Notes under the pieces: model-generated
What the model was told of the DNA's origin: nothing
The model's database searches: none
What the model saw: only the letters and a program-made list of their open reading frames with translations
Made by a program: the position numbers and the translations under genes
NCBI GenBank assembly: GCA_023451735.1
Contig: JAEXYH010000088.1
Span: 62,001-126,000 of the forward strand
DNA from: Pseudomonadota bacterium
GTDB lineage: Bacteria; Pseudomonadota; Alphaproteobacteria; Rhizobiales; Rhizobiaceae
Length of the DNA stretch: 64,000 bases
Direction: 5' to 3'
In this document: positions 1 through 9,757 of the stretch, in pieces
Position numbering within the stretch: the first letter of the stretch is position 1
How the letters are laid out: every line of letters begins with the position of its first letter

Positions 1-9
1 ATTTCTGTT

Positions 10-128
10 CCTCGGGTTAAACCCGAGGATTGTCACGGGAATCCGGCGACCCGGTGTCCATCGGGTCGGAAGACTCTTTCCAGCGCGAGGACTTCGGCTG
101 GCTGGATCCCTATGCCGGGCATAGGGAT
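10..128. repeat. Dispersed palindromic element downstream of cpdB
   Basis: A 9-bp perfect inverted repeat (CCTCGGGTT/AACCCGAGG, 10-28) is followed by a second one at 106-128 (10-bp arms ATCCCTATGC/GCATAGGGAT, 3-base loop). CCTCGGG...CCCGAGG palindromes of this sort are common mosaic repeats between genes in rhizobia. No T-tract follows either hairpin on the minus strand, so a repeat is more likely than a simple terminator for cpdB, which ends at 145. Confidence 0.55.
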
Positions 129-144
129 GGGCGGGGTGCCGCGG

Positions 145-2133
<1,989 letters not shown>

Positions 2134-2253
2134 GAGAACTCCCTCGTCTTCATTTGCGGCATGACACTAGAGCCATTCGCATGGCTGTGCATCACTCAAA
2201 TGACAGGGGTACACGTGTGTGCAACCAAAAAATGTAATGCGATAAAATACAAT

Positions 2254-2268
2254 CAGATATAGTATCTG
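2254..2268. promoter_or_regulatory. Palindrome in promoter region of the 2297 gene
   Basis: CAGATA-TAG-TATCTG is a perfect 6-bp inverted repeat in an AT-rich stretch 30 bases upstream of the start codon at 2297. It may be an operator; no regulator is implied by the sequence itself. Confidence 0.3.
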
Positions 2269-2296
2269 CCGCGGGTAACAACTTTAGGGGGTGGGT

Positions 2297-3001
2297 ATGT
2301 GGAGGATCGCATTGATCGGAGGGGCTGGCGGGGTCCTGCCGACGCTCGTGGACAAGGTGGAGGCGTGGAACGAAGGAGTGGTGACGGTGTGGTTGGGGTC
2401 GGCCCCAAACGTCTGGATCGCCATCCTGGTGGCGTTGATCCCCATGATCGTCTATTTCATCATCGGCGCGATTGTCGCATACGTCTATGAGGACCAGAGC
2501 GTGCAGAAGGCGCTGCTGCTTGGAATCGGCGCGCCTGCATTCATCGTCGCTTCGGTCGGCAACACGGGCGACCAGCCCGAGCAGATCAAGGTAACGCGTT
2601 CCGAGGGCCTTAGCCTTGTCACTTCGGCCTATGCGCAGTTTGCAGGCAGGGAGGCTGAAGTCTATCTAGACGTGGGGAAGTTCACGAGCGGCAATGGTTG
2701 CGACACATGTACGGTGACGTTTTGGGGGGCGGACGGCAAACCCATTGCCACCCAGCCGCTTGCAACAGCTCCATCGGCAACCATCGAAGTACCGGATACC
2801 GCGAAAGTTCTGGAATTCCGCGGCATGGATACCAACCCCGCACAAGTCGATCTGGGGGAGGTCCATCAAGGGTATACTAGCGGAACTGGGAAGATAACCT
2901 TGGATGTCGATGTCAATCGCAGCTACTGGAACGATTTCAATCGCTCTCTGGGAGCAAAGGGTGTTCAGCCGTATAATTTTGACGTCCAGCTTGCCCGCTG
3001 A
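2297..3001 (+). CDS. Hypothetical single-pass membrane protein
   Basis: 234 aa protein of unrecognised family. A hydrophobic segment at about residues 35-60 (WIAILVALIPMIVYFIIGAI) predicts one membrane anchor. The remainder (about 65-234) is hydrophilic, beta-rich looking, and has a CxxC pair (GCDTC). An in-frame GTG lies at 2291, but the ATG at 2297 is better placed relative to the AGGGGG ribosome-binding site at 2286-2291. It is convergent with the PilZ gene, with only 11 bases between the stop codons, and has no operon partner. Function is unknown; it looks like an accessory gene. Confidence 0.7.
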   Translation: MWRIALIGGAGGVLPTLVDKVEAWNEGVVTVWLGSAPNVWIAILVALIPMIVYFIIGAIVAYVYEDQSVQKALLLGIGAPAFIVASVGNTGDQPEQIKVTRSEGLSLVTSAYAQFAGREAEVYLDVGKFTSGNGCDTCTVTFWGADGKPIATQPLATAPSATIEVPDTAKVLEFRGMDTNPAQVDLGEVHQGYTSGTGKITLDVDVNRSYWNDFNRSLGAKGVQPYNFDVQLAR

Positions 3002-3012
3002 GAATTACGCAG

Positions 3013-3351
3013 CTATCGCCTCAGCACCGGATTGATATCCTGGTGGAAGAACCTGAAATAGGCAGTAACCTGCGCCGACGCATTCGTGTTGGGGCGGAAC
3101 TGGATACCGAGGCGTCCGTTATGGCTCCACTTGACGATGCCTTCCAGAACCCCGAGTTCTTCGCTCTCGATCCTGACCGGGCTTCCGACCGACGCGTTGA
3201 ACGGCGCGTTCAGATCGAGCGCCAGGCCCGTGGTGGAAATGTCGACAACCCGGCCATTCACGGATTGTCCGTAATATTTCAGTGTTCCGGGAATGCGCGC
3301 CTTCCGCCGGGGGGCGGATCGCACCTTCATGTTGAGGTTGTTGACCGGCAT
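3013..3351 (-). CDS. PilZ domain protein
   Basis: 112 aa single-domain PilZ protein, a predicted cytoplasmic cyclic-di-GMP receptor. Both halves of the ligand motif are present: RRKAR at 15-19 (RxxxR) and DISTTG at 37-42 (D/NxSxxG). No effector domain is fused, so it must act through a partner. It lies alone, convergent with the gene at 2297. Rhizobial genomes carry many such free-standing PilZ proteins, so the target (motility, polysaccharide) cannot be assigned from sequence. Confidence 0.9.
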   Translation of the reverse strand: MPVNNLNMKVRSAPRRKARIPGTLKYYGQSVNGRVVDISTTGLALDLNAPFNASVGSPVRIESEELGVLEGIVKWSHNGRLGIQFRPNTNASAQVTAYFRFFHQDINPVLRR

Positions 3352-3548
3352 ATCTTGATACCTCCTGACAGTTTATCCGGTTTATAACTGGCATGAATTG
3401 AAACGCTTTTAGTTTCGGTCACAAAAATCTAGCAAATCAGGTAACCGCCGCTTTACTTCCGTCCGCGCTCGGCTCGAATGGAGGCAGGGAAACGATGATT
3501 CCCTTTTGGTGGAGGGCCAGAATTTGCGTTCATATATCGGTGATGAAG

Positions 3549-3589
3549 GCACGACCGGAGCTTATCTCCGGTGAGCACCTCGGTCGTGC
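3549..3589 (+). promoter_or_regulatory. Hairpin pair enclosing the GTG start of the EamA gene
   Basis: GCACGACCG (3549-3557) can pair with CGGTCGTGC (3581-3589); within it CCGGAG (3555-3560) pairs with CTCCGG (3566-3571), whose last base is the first base of the start codon. The two stems share bases 3555-3557 and so could alternate. This would restrict ribosome access, and there is no clear Shine-Dalgarno sequence. Confidence 0.4.
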
Positions 3590-4404
3590 TCCTGGCGCTG
3601 TTCGCCGCCATTCTTCATGCCAGCTGGAATGCTTTCCTGCGCTCGGGCGCCGATCGCTTCTGGATGATGACGGTGATGAACCTCGCCATCACCATTGCCG
3701 CGCTGCCGGTGGCGCTCATCTTTCCTCTGCCGGTTGCGGATGCCTGGCCCTATATCATCGGATCGTCGCTGTTTCAGGTCGCCTACGGCCTGCTACTCGT
3801 CGCGGCTTACCGGCATGGCGAACTGGGGCAGGTCTATCCGATCATCCGCGGCAGCGCGCCGCTTCTGGTCACCGCCGGCAGTTTCTTTCTGATGGGAGAG
3901 GTGCTGCAGCCGCTGGCCATGTTCGGCGTTCTCTGCATCGTGCTCGGCATCATGACGCTGGCGCTCGGCAAGGCGAGGGCGTCGGGCACATCCATGCTGT
4001 TTGCGATCGCGACCGGTGTGGCGATTGCGGGGTATTCCACCTTCGACGCGATCGGCATTCGGGTGGCGGGCGAACGCCCGGCCTATATCGCCTGGGTCTT
4101 CATTCTTCCCGGCATTCTTCTGACCGCAGCCTACATGATCATGCGTGGGCCGCTTCGCATCAATATCCGCTCGCCGGAAACGGTGAAGGCGATCGGCGGT
4201 GGCATGGTGTCTCTTCTCTCCTACGGCACGGTTCTCGTCGCCTATTCGCTGGCCCCCGCAGGACCGGTCTCGGCGCTCCGCGAAACCAGCGTCGTCTTCG
4301 CCGCTCTGATCGGCTGGAGGTTCCTTGGCGAAGGCCTTACGCCCCGGCGCATCCTTGCCTGTATCGTGGTCGCAAGCGGTGCCGTCCTGATCGGGCTTTC
4401 ATAG
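3571..4404 (+). CDS. EamA/DMT-superfamily permease
   Basis: 277 aa inner-membrane protein with about ten hydrophobic segments and two EamA repeats, the usual architecture and length of drug/metabolite transporters. Substrate is unknown. The GTG at 3571 is the only reasonable start: in-frame stops occur at 3541 and 3544, and no ATG follows until well into the first membrane helix. The 3' end overlaps the convergent Lrp-type gene by 6 bases. Neighbouring alanine dehydrogenase and its regulator make an amino-acid-related substrate conceivable, but this is inference only. Confidence 0.85.
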   Translation: MSTSVVLLALFAAILHASWNAFLRSGADRFWMMTVMNLAITIAALPVALIFPLPVADAWPYIIGSSLFQVAYGLLLVAAYRHGELGQVYPIIRGSAPLLVTAGSFFLMGEVLQPLAMFGVLCIVLGIMTLALGKARASGTSMLFAIATGVAIAGYSTFDAIGIRVAGERPAYIAWVFILPGILLTAAYMIMRGPLRINIRSPETVKAIGGGMVSLLSYGTVLVAYSLAPAGPVSALRETSVVFAALIGWRFLGEGLTPRRILACIVVASGAVLIGLS

Positions 4405-4860
4405 CCCGACATTCGGCCTGTCGATAATCTCGCGTAGCGCGAAGCTGGAATTGATCTTAACCACATGCGGCAGGGCCGAAAGCCAGTCGCGATGGATACG
4501 CTCGTAATCTTCCAGATCCTTGGCCGCAACGCGCAGGATGTAGTCGTATTCTCCCGACATCAGATAGCAGACCAGCACGTTGGGACAGAGTTTCACCGCC
4601 GCCTCGAATTCCGTCAGCGTCTTGGCGAATTGCCCCGAAAGCGAGATATGGACGATCACCATCATCTTGTAGTCGAGCGCCGCATTGGAAAGCCGCGCAT
4701 GATACCCGCTGATCGTGCCGCTCTTTTCCAGAATGTCGAGGCGGCGCGAGCAGGCCGAAGGCGACAGGCCGACAAGTTCGGCCAGTTCCGCGTTGGAGAT
4801 TCGCCCACGCTCCTGCAGAACCCGCATGATCGCACGATCTATGGCATCAAGGCTGCTCAT
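4399..4860 (-). CDS. Lrp/AsnC-family transcriptional regulator of alanine dehydrogenase
   Basis: 153 aa. N-terminal winged HTH (IDRAIMRVLQERGRISNAELAELVGLSPSACSRRLDILE, split here at about residues 6-45) and a C-terminal RAM ligand-binding domain with the LVCYLMSGEYDYILRV strand pattern. It is divergent from ald with 157 bases between them, the standard arrangement of AldR-type activators that sense alanine and switch on ald. The gene is probably autoregulated from the same interval. The start codon at 4860 has a weak ribosome-binding site. Confidence 0.9.
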   Translation of the reverse strand: MSSLDAIDRAIMRVLQERGRISNAELAELVGLSPSACSRRLDILEKSGTISGYHARLSNAALDYKMMVIVHISLSGQFAKTLTEFEAAVKLCPNVLVCYLMSGEYDYILRVAAKDLEDYERIHRDWLSALPHVVKINSSFALREIIDRPNVGL

Positions 4861-5017
4861 CGGGGTTTCTTTCGAAAAATGGATGCTTCACGCAACAATC
4901 CCCGAAAATGGCCGTTTCGGCAATCGCTCTTCGCAAGGACATTCCGCCGCTTTTCTGATGTGCTCCTCCGGCACAAAATCAACTGGCGATAGCCAATATA
5001 AAAGAGAGGAATGCTGT
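4861..5017. promoter_or_regulatory. Divergent promoter region of the Lrp-type gene and ald
   Basis: 157-base interval between divergent starts. It contains an inverted repeat CCGAAA (4902-4907)/TTTCGG (4915-4920) and a TTTCGAAA palindrome near 4871, candidate regulator sites. A good Shine-Dalgarno sequence (AGAGAGGA, 5003-5010) serves ald. No promoter hexamers are assigned. Confidence 0.4.
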
Positions 5018-6136
5018 ATGCGTGTCGGGTGCCCGAAGGAAATCAAGAACCATGAATATCGCGTCGGCCTCACGCCGGGTGCCGTGCGTGAATATGTGGC
5101 CCACGGTCACGACGTCTTCATCGAAACCAAGGCCGGTGCCGGCATCGGTGCGGATGACGCAGCCTATCAGGCGGCAGGCGCGAGAGTTGTCGCCTCGGCA
5201 AAGGAAATTTTTGAAAAATCCGACATGGTGGTGAAGGTCAAGGAGCCGCAGCCGGCGGAATGGGCGCAGCTGCGGGATGGCCAGATCCTTTACACCTATC
5301 TTCATCTTGCCCCCGATCCGGAACAGACAAAGGGCCTGCTCGCCTCCGGTGTCACCGGTGTCGCTTACGAAACGGTCAGCGACGAGCGCGGCGGTCTGCC
5401 GCTTCTGGCGCCGATGTCGGAAGTCGCCGGGCGTCTGGCCATCCAGGCGGGTGCGACAGCGCTGCAGAAGGCCAATGGCGGCCGTGGTATCCTGCTTGGC
5501 GGTGTGCCGGGCGTGCTGCCGGCCAAGGTCGCGGTCATCGGCGGTGGCGTGGTCGGTCTTCATGCGGCCCGCATGGCGGCAGGTCTAGGCGCTGATGTGA
5601 CGATTCTCGACCGTTCGCTGCCGCGCCTGCGCCAACTGGATGATATATTCGGCGGTCGTGTTCACACCCGGTATTCGACGATCGATGCGCTGGAGGAAGA
5701 GACGTTCTCAGCCGATCTCGTCATCGGCGCCGTGCTCATTCCGGGGGCTGCTGCGCCGAAACTTGTCACGCGCGAAATGCTGACCGGCATGAAGCAGGGC
5801 GCGGTCATGGTCGACGTCGCGATCGATCAGGGTGGTTGTTTCGAGACATCACATGCCACCACCCATTCCGATCCGACCTATGAGGTGGACGGCATCGTGC
5901 ATTATTGCGTCGCCAACATGCCCGGCGCCGTGCCGGTAACCTCTGCTCATGCGCTCAACAATGCGACGCTGCAGCATGGCTTGGCCCTTGCCGACAGAGG
6001 TCTGCGCGCCATTGCCGAAGACAGGCATCTGCGCAACGGGCTGAATGTGCACAAGGGGAGGGTCACCAATGGGGCCGTTGCCGAAGCGCTCGGTTACGAG
6101 GCCTTCGCCCCGGAAAACCTGTTGAACGTCGCTTGA
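5018..6136 (+). CDS. ald: Alanine dehydrogenase
   Basis: 372 aa NAD-dependent enzyme that interconverts L-alanine with pyruvate and ammonium, used in rhizobia for alanine catabolism and nitrogen balance. The N-terminal domain has KVKEP with K75 and H96 (YTYLHLAPD), matching the pyruvate-binding lysine and catalytic histidine of the family. The Rossmann motif IGGGVVGLHAA is near residue 172. The start at 5018 follows AGAGAGGA and gives MRVGCPKEIK, the normal N terminus; longer in-frame extension upstream lacks family similarity. A strong terminator follows at 6161-6190. Regulation is probably by the divergent Lrp-type gene. Confidence 0.96.
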   Translation: MRVGCPKEIKNHEYRVGLTPGAVREYVAHGHDVFIETKAGAGIGADDAAYQAAGARVVASAKEIFEKSDMVVKVKEPQPAEWAQLRDGQILYTYLHLAPDPEQTKGLLASGVTGVAYETVSDERGGLPLLAPMSEVAGRLAIQAGATALQKANGGRGILLGGVPGVLPAKVAVIGGGVVGLHAARMAAGLGADVTILDRSLPRLRQLDDIFGGRVHTRYSTIDALEEETFSADLVIGAVLIPGAAAPKLVTREMLTGMKQGAVMVDVAIDQGGCFETSHATTHSDPTYEVDGIVHYCVANMPGAVPVTSAHALNNATLQHGLALADRGLRAIAEDRHLRNGLNVHKGRVTNGAVAEALGYEAFAPENLLNVA

Positions 6137-6160
6137 TCCATTCCCGCTGATCAGTCTGAA

Positions 6161-6190
6161 CGCCGGGTGCAAAGCCTCCCGGCGTTTTTT
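6161..6190 (+). terminator. Rho-independent terminator of ald
   Basis: CGCCGGG (6161-6167) pairs with CCCGGCG (6178-6184) and is followed by TTTTTT. Confidence 0.9.
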
Positions 6191-6207
6191 CGTCCATAAA
6201 ATCAATT

Positions 6208-6283
6208 CGATATTATTTAGATATATCTTAGTTCTTGTGTAAATCCGCTTTTCGACTATCTTTAGATATATCGAAAGATAGTC
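6208..6283 (+). promoter_or_regulatory. Probable PadR operator
   Basis: GACTATCTTT (6254-6263) and AAAGATAGTC (6274-6283) form a perfect 10-bp inverted repeat with a 10-base spacer, ending 13 bases before the padR-family start codon. The spacer motif TTAGATATATC also occurs at 6217-6227, 45 bases upstream, next to CGATATT. Two related dyads in the promoter of a PadR gene fit autoregulation. Confidence 0.65.
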
Positions 6284-6296
6284 TAAGGAGACAAAA

Positions 6297-7007
6297 ATGT
6301 TTGGACACAGGTTTGATGGCCGCCATGGATGCGGCGAACGTGGAGGCCGAAAGGCTTTCGAGGAAATCTTTGCCGCGCGTGGCGGACCATTCGGCCGCGG
6401 TTTCGGCGGTCCGGGCCGCGGTGGGCGAGGTGGCCCAGGGGGCCCGGGTGGCGGCCACGGCTTCGGCGATGAGGGAGACGGTCGTATCGGCCGTTTCCTG
6501 ATGCAGGGCGATCTTCGCCTTCTGGTTCTGGCGCTGATCGAGAAGGAACCGCGCCACGGCTACGAGATCATCAAGCATATCGAGGACATGACCTACGGCT
6601 TTTATGCCCCGAGCCCGGGCGTCATCTACCCGACGCTGACTTACCTGGAAGAAGCCGGCTATGTGGTGTCGGAAGCGGACGGCAACAAGAAACGTTACGC
6701 CATCACAGAAGAGGGAAGGGCGCATCTCGAGGAAAACCGCAGCTTTGCCTCCACCATTCTCGGTAGGCTTTCCGAATTCGCCGAACGCATCAAGCAGCGG
6801 CAGGAACGTAGCGAACACCACCAGCGCCGGGAACGCGGGCCGGACCTGCCGCGCAGCGTCGACGCAGCACTCCTCAATCTGCGCGAAGTCATCGCCGCCA
6901 AACTGGCGACGGACGAAAAGAAGGCCGGCGATTTCGTCAAGCTTCTGCTGCAGATAGCCGAGGATCTCGATCGCGATGGAAGAGAGGATGCTGGTGGTCA
7001 GAACTGA
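6297..7007 (+). CDS. PadR-family transcriptional regulator with Gly/Arg-rich N terminus
   Basis: 236 aa. Residues about 68-150 form the PadR winged helix (FLMQGDLRLLVLALIEKEP, then HGYEIIKHIED, then SPGVIYPTLTYLEEAGYV), a known DNA-binding and ligand-sensing fold. A coiled-coil dimerisation helix follows (about 155-190), then a C-terminal helical tail. Residues about 29-62 are nearly all Gly, Arg, Pro and His, a low-complexity extension seen in some rhizobial PadR proteins, possibly metal or nucleic acid binding. The start follows AAGGAG. The palindromic site just upstream suggests autorepression. No target permease is adjacent, so its regulon is unknown. Confidence 0.9.
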   Translation: MFGHRFDGRHGCGERGGRKAFEEIFAARGGPFGRGFGGPGRGGRGGPGGPGGGHGFGDEGDGRIGRFLMQGDLRLLVLALIEKEPRHGYEIIKHIEDMTYGFYAPSPGVIYPTLTYLEEAGYVVSEADGNKKRYAITEEGRAHLEENRSFASTILGRLSEFAERIKQRQERSEHHQRRERGPDLPRSVDAALLNLREVIAAKLATDEKKAGDFVKLLLQIAEDLDRDGREDAGGQN

Positions 7008-7017
7008 AAGTTAGAAA

Positions 7018-7210
7018 TTCCAGGAGAGTTGTTGTGTACGCAAGGAGCCCTCTCCGGAAAATCTAACACTTAGTTCTCCGAGCTAAGATGTTGATTTTTC
7101 TTCCTCTCCCGCGAGGGGAGAGGATGGCGCGGAGAGCGCCGCGACGCTTTCTCTCCCCTCGTGGGAGAGAAACCAATTTCGAAATCTTAGCCAAAGGCTA
7201 AGTTTCAGAA
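7018..7210. repeat. Cluster of palindromic repeats
   Basis: Tandem hairpins with no coding sense: CCTCTCCC/GGGAGAGG (7103-7123), GGCGC/GCGCC (7126-7140), CTCTCCC/GGGAGAG (7151-7169, an inverted copy of the first) and CTTAGCC/GGCTAAG (7186-7202), plus an imperfect dyad around CACTTAG/CTAAGATG (about 7065-7098). The arrangement is typical of mosaic intergenic elements of rhizobia. It could also end padR transcription. Confidence 0.6.
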
Positions 7211-7318
7211 ATTGCAAGAGAGGGGCTATTCACACCCGGGGACGTTTCACACTCCCACGTCAATAATTCCAACGACTTAACCACTCTTCCATCCCCGCAT
7301 TCCTAACCCGTGCCTAGA

Positions 7319-7734
7319 ATGGCGCCGTTCCGCTTCGGCTACACCGGTCCGCATAACCGGCGAGGCGGGACCGGTGATCGGGTGAGCCGCCCTTATGCAA
7401 GTGGATCATCCGGGGCCGCGCAGAAAATGGTCTGCCCCCCTTGAACAAGGTGGCGTGCGTGTGTCGCACACATACCGGCCGGCAGTCCGCAAGGATAGAA
7501 GACCGGCTGCCGCAGACGGACCGGAGTTGCGCGGAAAAACACACCGAACGGGACACGCCGAATGTCATTATAAAAAATTCAATTCGAGGCACCCGACGTG
7601 TCCCGGCCGACTATGAAAATCCTCGTCCTCCTCGGGCGAGCGCAGCGAGACCGAGATCGCCAAGGGAGGACTCTGTTCTTGAAACCGTGCCACATCGTTT
7701 CGTTCAGTCCGCGAGTACTGCATCCGTGAAGATC
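7319..7734. other. 416-base hairpin-rich segment without a gene
   Basis: No convincing reading frame lies here on either strand. Several strong dyads do: ACCGGTCC/GGACCGGT around 7352-7378, GTGTG/CACAC near 7460, CGGCAG/CTGCCG around 7481-7512, and GGGACACG/CGTGTCCC enclosing 7550-7604 with an inner CGAAT/ATTCG. It does not match the signatures I know of RNase P RNA, SRP RNA or two-piece tmRNA. It may be a structured RNA or a long untranslated region of the DUF1203 gene. Confidence 0.4.
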
Positions 7735-8205
7735 TCAAGCCCTGTCGATCCGGCACTGGTAGCAATTGTTGCGAGCCGAGCGCACATGCACATAGGCGAT
7801 GTCGTCTCGTTCAAACAGCTTTCTCGCTCGTTCCGGGATATATTCGGTCGGCGTCACCGCGCCGGAGCCATAGACGATCCGGTCGTCAGGACCATAGCCG
7901 CGAACGATATAGTCCGGGCTGGAAAGCACCGGTGGCAAGGCATCGTCGCAGGTATAACGCGGGCAGGGCGTTGCATGCAGAAAAATCGGCCCGGTCTCCG
8001 CATAGGGCTGCAGCGACGGGAAGGGCCGATAAGCGAAAACCAGCAGACTCTGTCCCTCGTCTATATTCCGCAGGCAGTGCCTGCACGGATGGCCGGGACC
8101 GTCGGAAACCATCGTTTCGGGCCGGTTTCCATAGGCATCATTACCCCCGTTCCAGAGGTTCTCGGCGTCTTCCGACGGCATGGCATGAAATCGGATTTTA
8201 GGCAT
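7735..8205 (-). CDS. DUF1203 domain protein
   Basis: 156 aa soluble protein matching the DUF1203 pattern: an internal HPCRHCLRNI cysteine pair, then SLLVFAYRPF, FLHATPCPRY, and the conserved DYIVRGYGPDDRIVYGSG block at about 105-122. Biochemical function of the family is not known to me. The start at 8205 has GAGGAG seven bases upstream. It is the last gene of a minus-strand series from cysK, 84 bases after the acetyltransferase, so it may be co-transcribed or have its own promoter. Confidence 0.85.
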   Translation of the reverse strand: MPKIRFHAMPSEDAENLWNGGNDAYGNRPETMVSDGPGHPCRHCLRNIDEGQSLLVFAYRPFPSLQPYAETGPIFLHATPCPRYTCDDALPPVLSSPDYIVRGYGPDDRIVYGSGAVTPTEYIPERARKLFERDDIAYVHVRSARNNCYQCRIDRA

Positions 8206-8289
8206 GGGGCATCTCCTCGAACTGGAAAAGCCCTGTGATGACGGCCAATCCGCAGGGCCGCCACCCGTTTCTTGCCCAGGCCCTCAAGC

Positions 8290-8847
8290 CTATCCGTCGA
8301 GCGCCTTCAGAAGCTCCGCATCCGTCATCGGCAGGATCAGGCCATCGCTGCCGCTGACCGGCGAAAAGCCCATCATCTGGTAGAGCTGGATCGCGCGGGG
8401 ATGATCGAGATTGTTGGTGGTAACCGTGACCCTGGACGGATTGTCCTGCCACGCCGTGTAAAGCGCCTGCAGCAGGAACCACTTGCCGATGCCAAGCCCG
8501 ATTGCCCGTTCGAACAAGCCGAAATAGGAAAGCTCGACAATGTCGTCAGCCTGTTTGGCGAGTTCGAAGAAACCCGCCGGCGCACCGTCGACATAAAGCA
8601 CGCTGATCGAAACCTGCTTGCTATGGATGATAGCCATCAGTTCCTCGTCGCTCAGGCGAAGACGCTCATACCAGTGCCAGCGCTTGCCGACCTGCCGGTA
8701 TAGATAGCGATAGAAATGCAGCGGGATTTCCGCTGAACGCATGATCGCCGTCTGGACATTGACCGGCACGGGAAGGCTGTTGCGCGGTGCTGCTGTCATT
8801 TCGAGCTGGGTGACCCGCACCTTCAGCGGGAGAGGTTTCTTCGCCAT
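8290..8847 (-). CDS. GNAT-family N-acetyltransferase
   Basis: 185 aa. The C-terminal half shows the GNAT core: VSISVLYVDGAPAGFFEL (beta strands), IVELSYFGLFERAIGLGIGKW (motif A acetyl-CoA loop, degenerate GxGxGKW) and DHPRAIQLYQMMGFSPV (motif B). Substrate is unknown. An in-frame GTG start further upstream would run into sseA; the ATG at 8847, 14 bases after the sseA stop, gives MAKKPLPLKVRV, and translation is probably coupled. It belongs to the cysK-alaX-sseA transcription unit. Confidence 0.85.
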   Translation of the reverse strand: MAKKPLPLKVRVTQLEMTAAPRNSLPVPVNVQTAIMRSAEIPLHFYRYLYRQVGKRWHWYERLRLSDEELMAIIHSKQVSISVLYVDGAPAGFFELAKQADDIVELSYFGLFERAIGLGIGKWFLLQALYTAWQDNPSRVTVTTNNLDHPRAIQLYQMMGFSPVSGSDGLILPMTDAELLKALDG

Positions 8848-8861
8848 GGTACCGTTCCGGT

Positions 8862-9737
8862 TTATCGTGCGTCCGCCGGACCGGTCACTACCGGGGCATC
8901 CTCGCGTGCACCCCATTCCGTCCATGAACCGTCATAAAGCGCATTGTTTTCGTGCCCGAGCGATTCGAGCGCCAGCGTGATGATCGCGGCGGTAATGCCC
9001 GACCCGCAGGTGGTGACGACCGGCTGGCCGAAATCGATGCCGGCATCCTCTATCGCCCGGCGCAGTTCCGGCAGGCTGCGCAGCTTGCCGTTGAGCGAAA
9101 ACGTGCCGGAAGGAAGGTTGCGGGCGCCGGGCATATGGCCCGAACGCAAGCCCGGGCGAGTCTCAAGCTCCGTGGCAGCGAACCGGCCGGCGCTGCGGGC
9201 ATCGGCGATCTGCCGCTTGCCGTCGACGACGATCGACAGCATTTCGCGGAAATCGATCACCTTGTCGAGGCGCAGGTCGGTCTTGAATGTGCTGGCCTTG
9301 GGCGAGGGTGTCTCGGTTTCCAAAACCCGCCCCTCGGCCTTCCAGCCATCGAGACCGCCATCTAGCACGAAGACGTTTTTTGCACCCATGATCCGAAACA
9401 GCCACCAGCCGCGCGGCGCGGAAAAAATGCCGGGACCATCGTACACGACGATCCGGTCGGTTTCCGTGATGCCCATATTGCCGACAGCATCGGCAAAGAC
9501 TTCCGGGGGAGGGACCATATGCGGAAGCCCGGTCGAATGATCGGCGACCTTGTCGTGGTCGAAACGGATCGCACCGGGAATATGGCCGGCACGATATTCG
9601 GCCTCGGCATCGCGACCCTGCGCCGGCAGATAGAAGGACGCATCAATGACCTTCAGGTCGGGCGCGCCCAGTTCCTTCGCCAGCCAGTCCGACGAAACCA
9701 CGAAACGGCTCGTCTGGCTCTCAATCGTCTCGCTCAT
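8862..9737 (-). CDS. sseA: 3-mercaptopyruvate/thiosulfate sulfurtransferase
   Basis: 291 aa tandem-rhodanese enzyme that moves sulfane sulfur from 3-mercaptopyruvate or thiosulfate to thiol acceptors or cyanide. The inactive N-terminal rhodanese domain has the VVYDGPGIFSAPRGWWLF segment. The catalytic loop is CGSGITA with C244; this CGSG(V/I)TA form is typical of mercaptopyruvate sulfurtransferases rather than thiosulfate ones. Length is normal (about 280-290). It starts 20 bases after the alaX stop and is part of the cysK operon, fitting a role in cysteine catabolism. Confidence 0.93.
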   Translation of the reverse strand: MSETIESQTSRFVVSSDWLAKELGAPDLKVIDASFYLPAQGRDAEAEYRAGHIPGAIRFDHDKVADHSTGLPHMVPPPEVFADAVGNMGITETDRIVVYDGPGIFSAPRGWWLFRIMGAKNVFVLDGGLDGWKAEGRVLETETPSPKASTFKTDLRLDKVIDFREMLSIVVDGKRQIADARSAGRFAATELETRPGLRSGHMPGARNLPSGTFSLNGKLRSLPELRRAIEDAGIDFGQPVVTTCGSGITAAIITLALESLGHENNALYDGSWTEWGAREDAPVVTGPADAR

Positions 9738-9757
9738 CTCGGTCTCCCTTGGCCCTC

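Noticed and set aside
7319..7734. RNase P RNA, SRP RNA or tmRNA in the gene-free segment
   Set aside because: None of their conserved sequence blocks could be found, so the segment is left unassigned.
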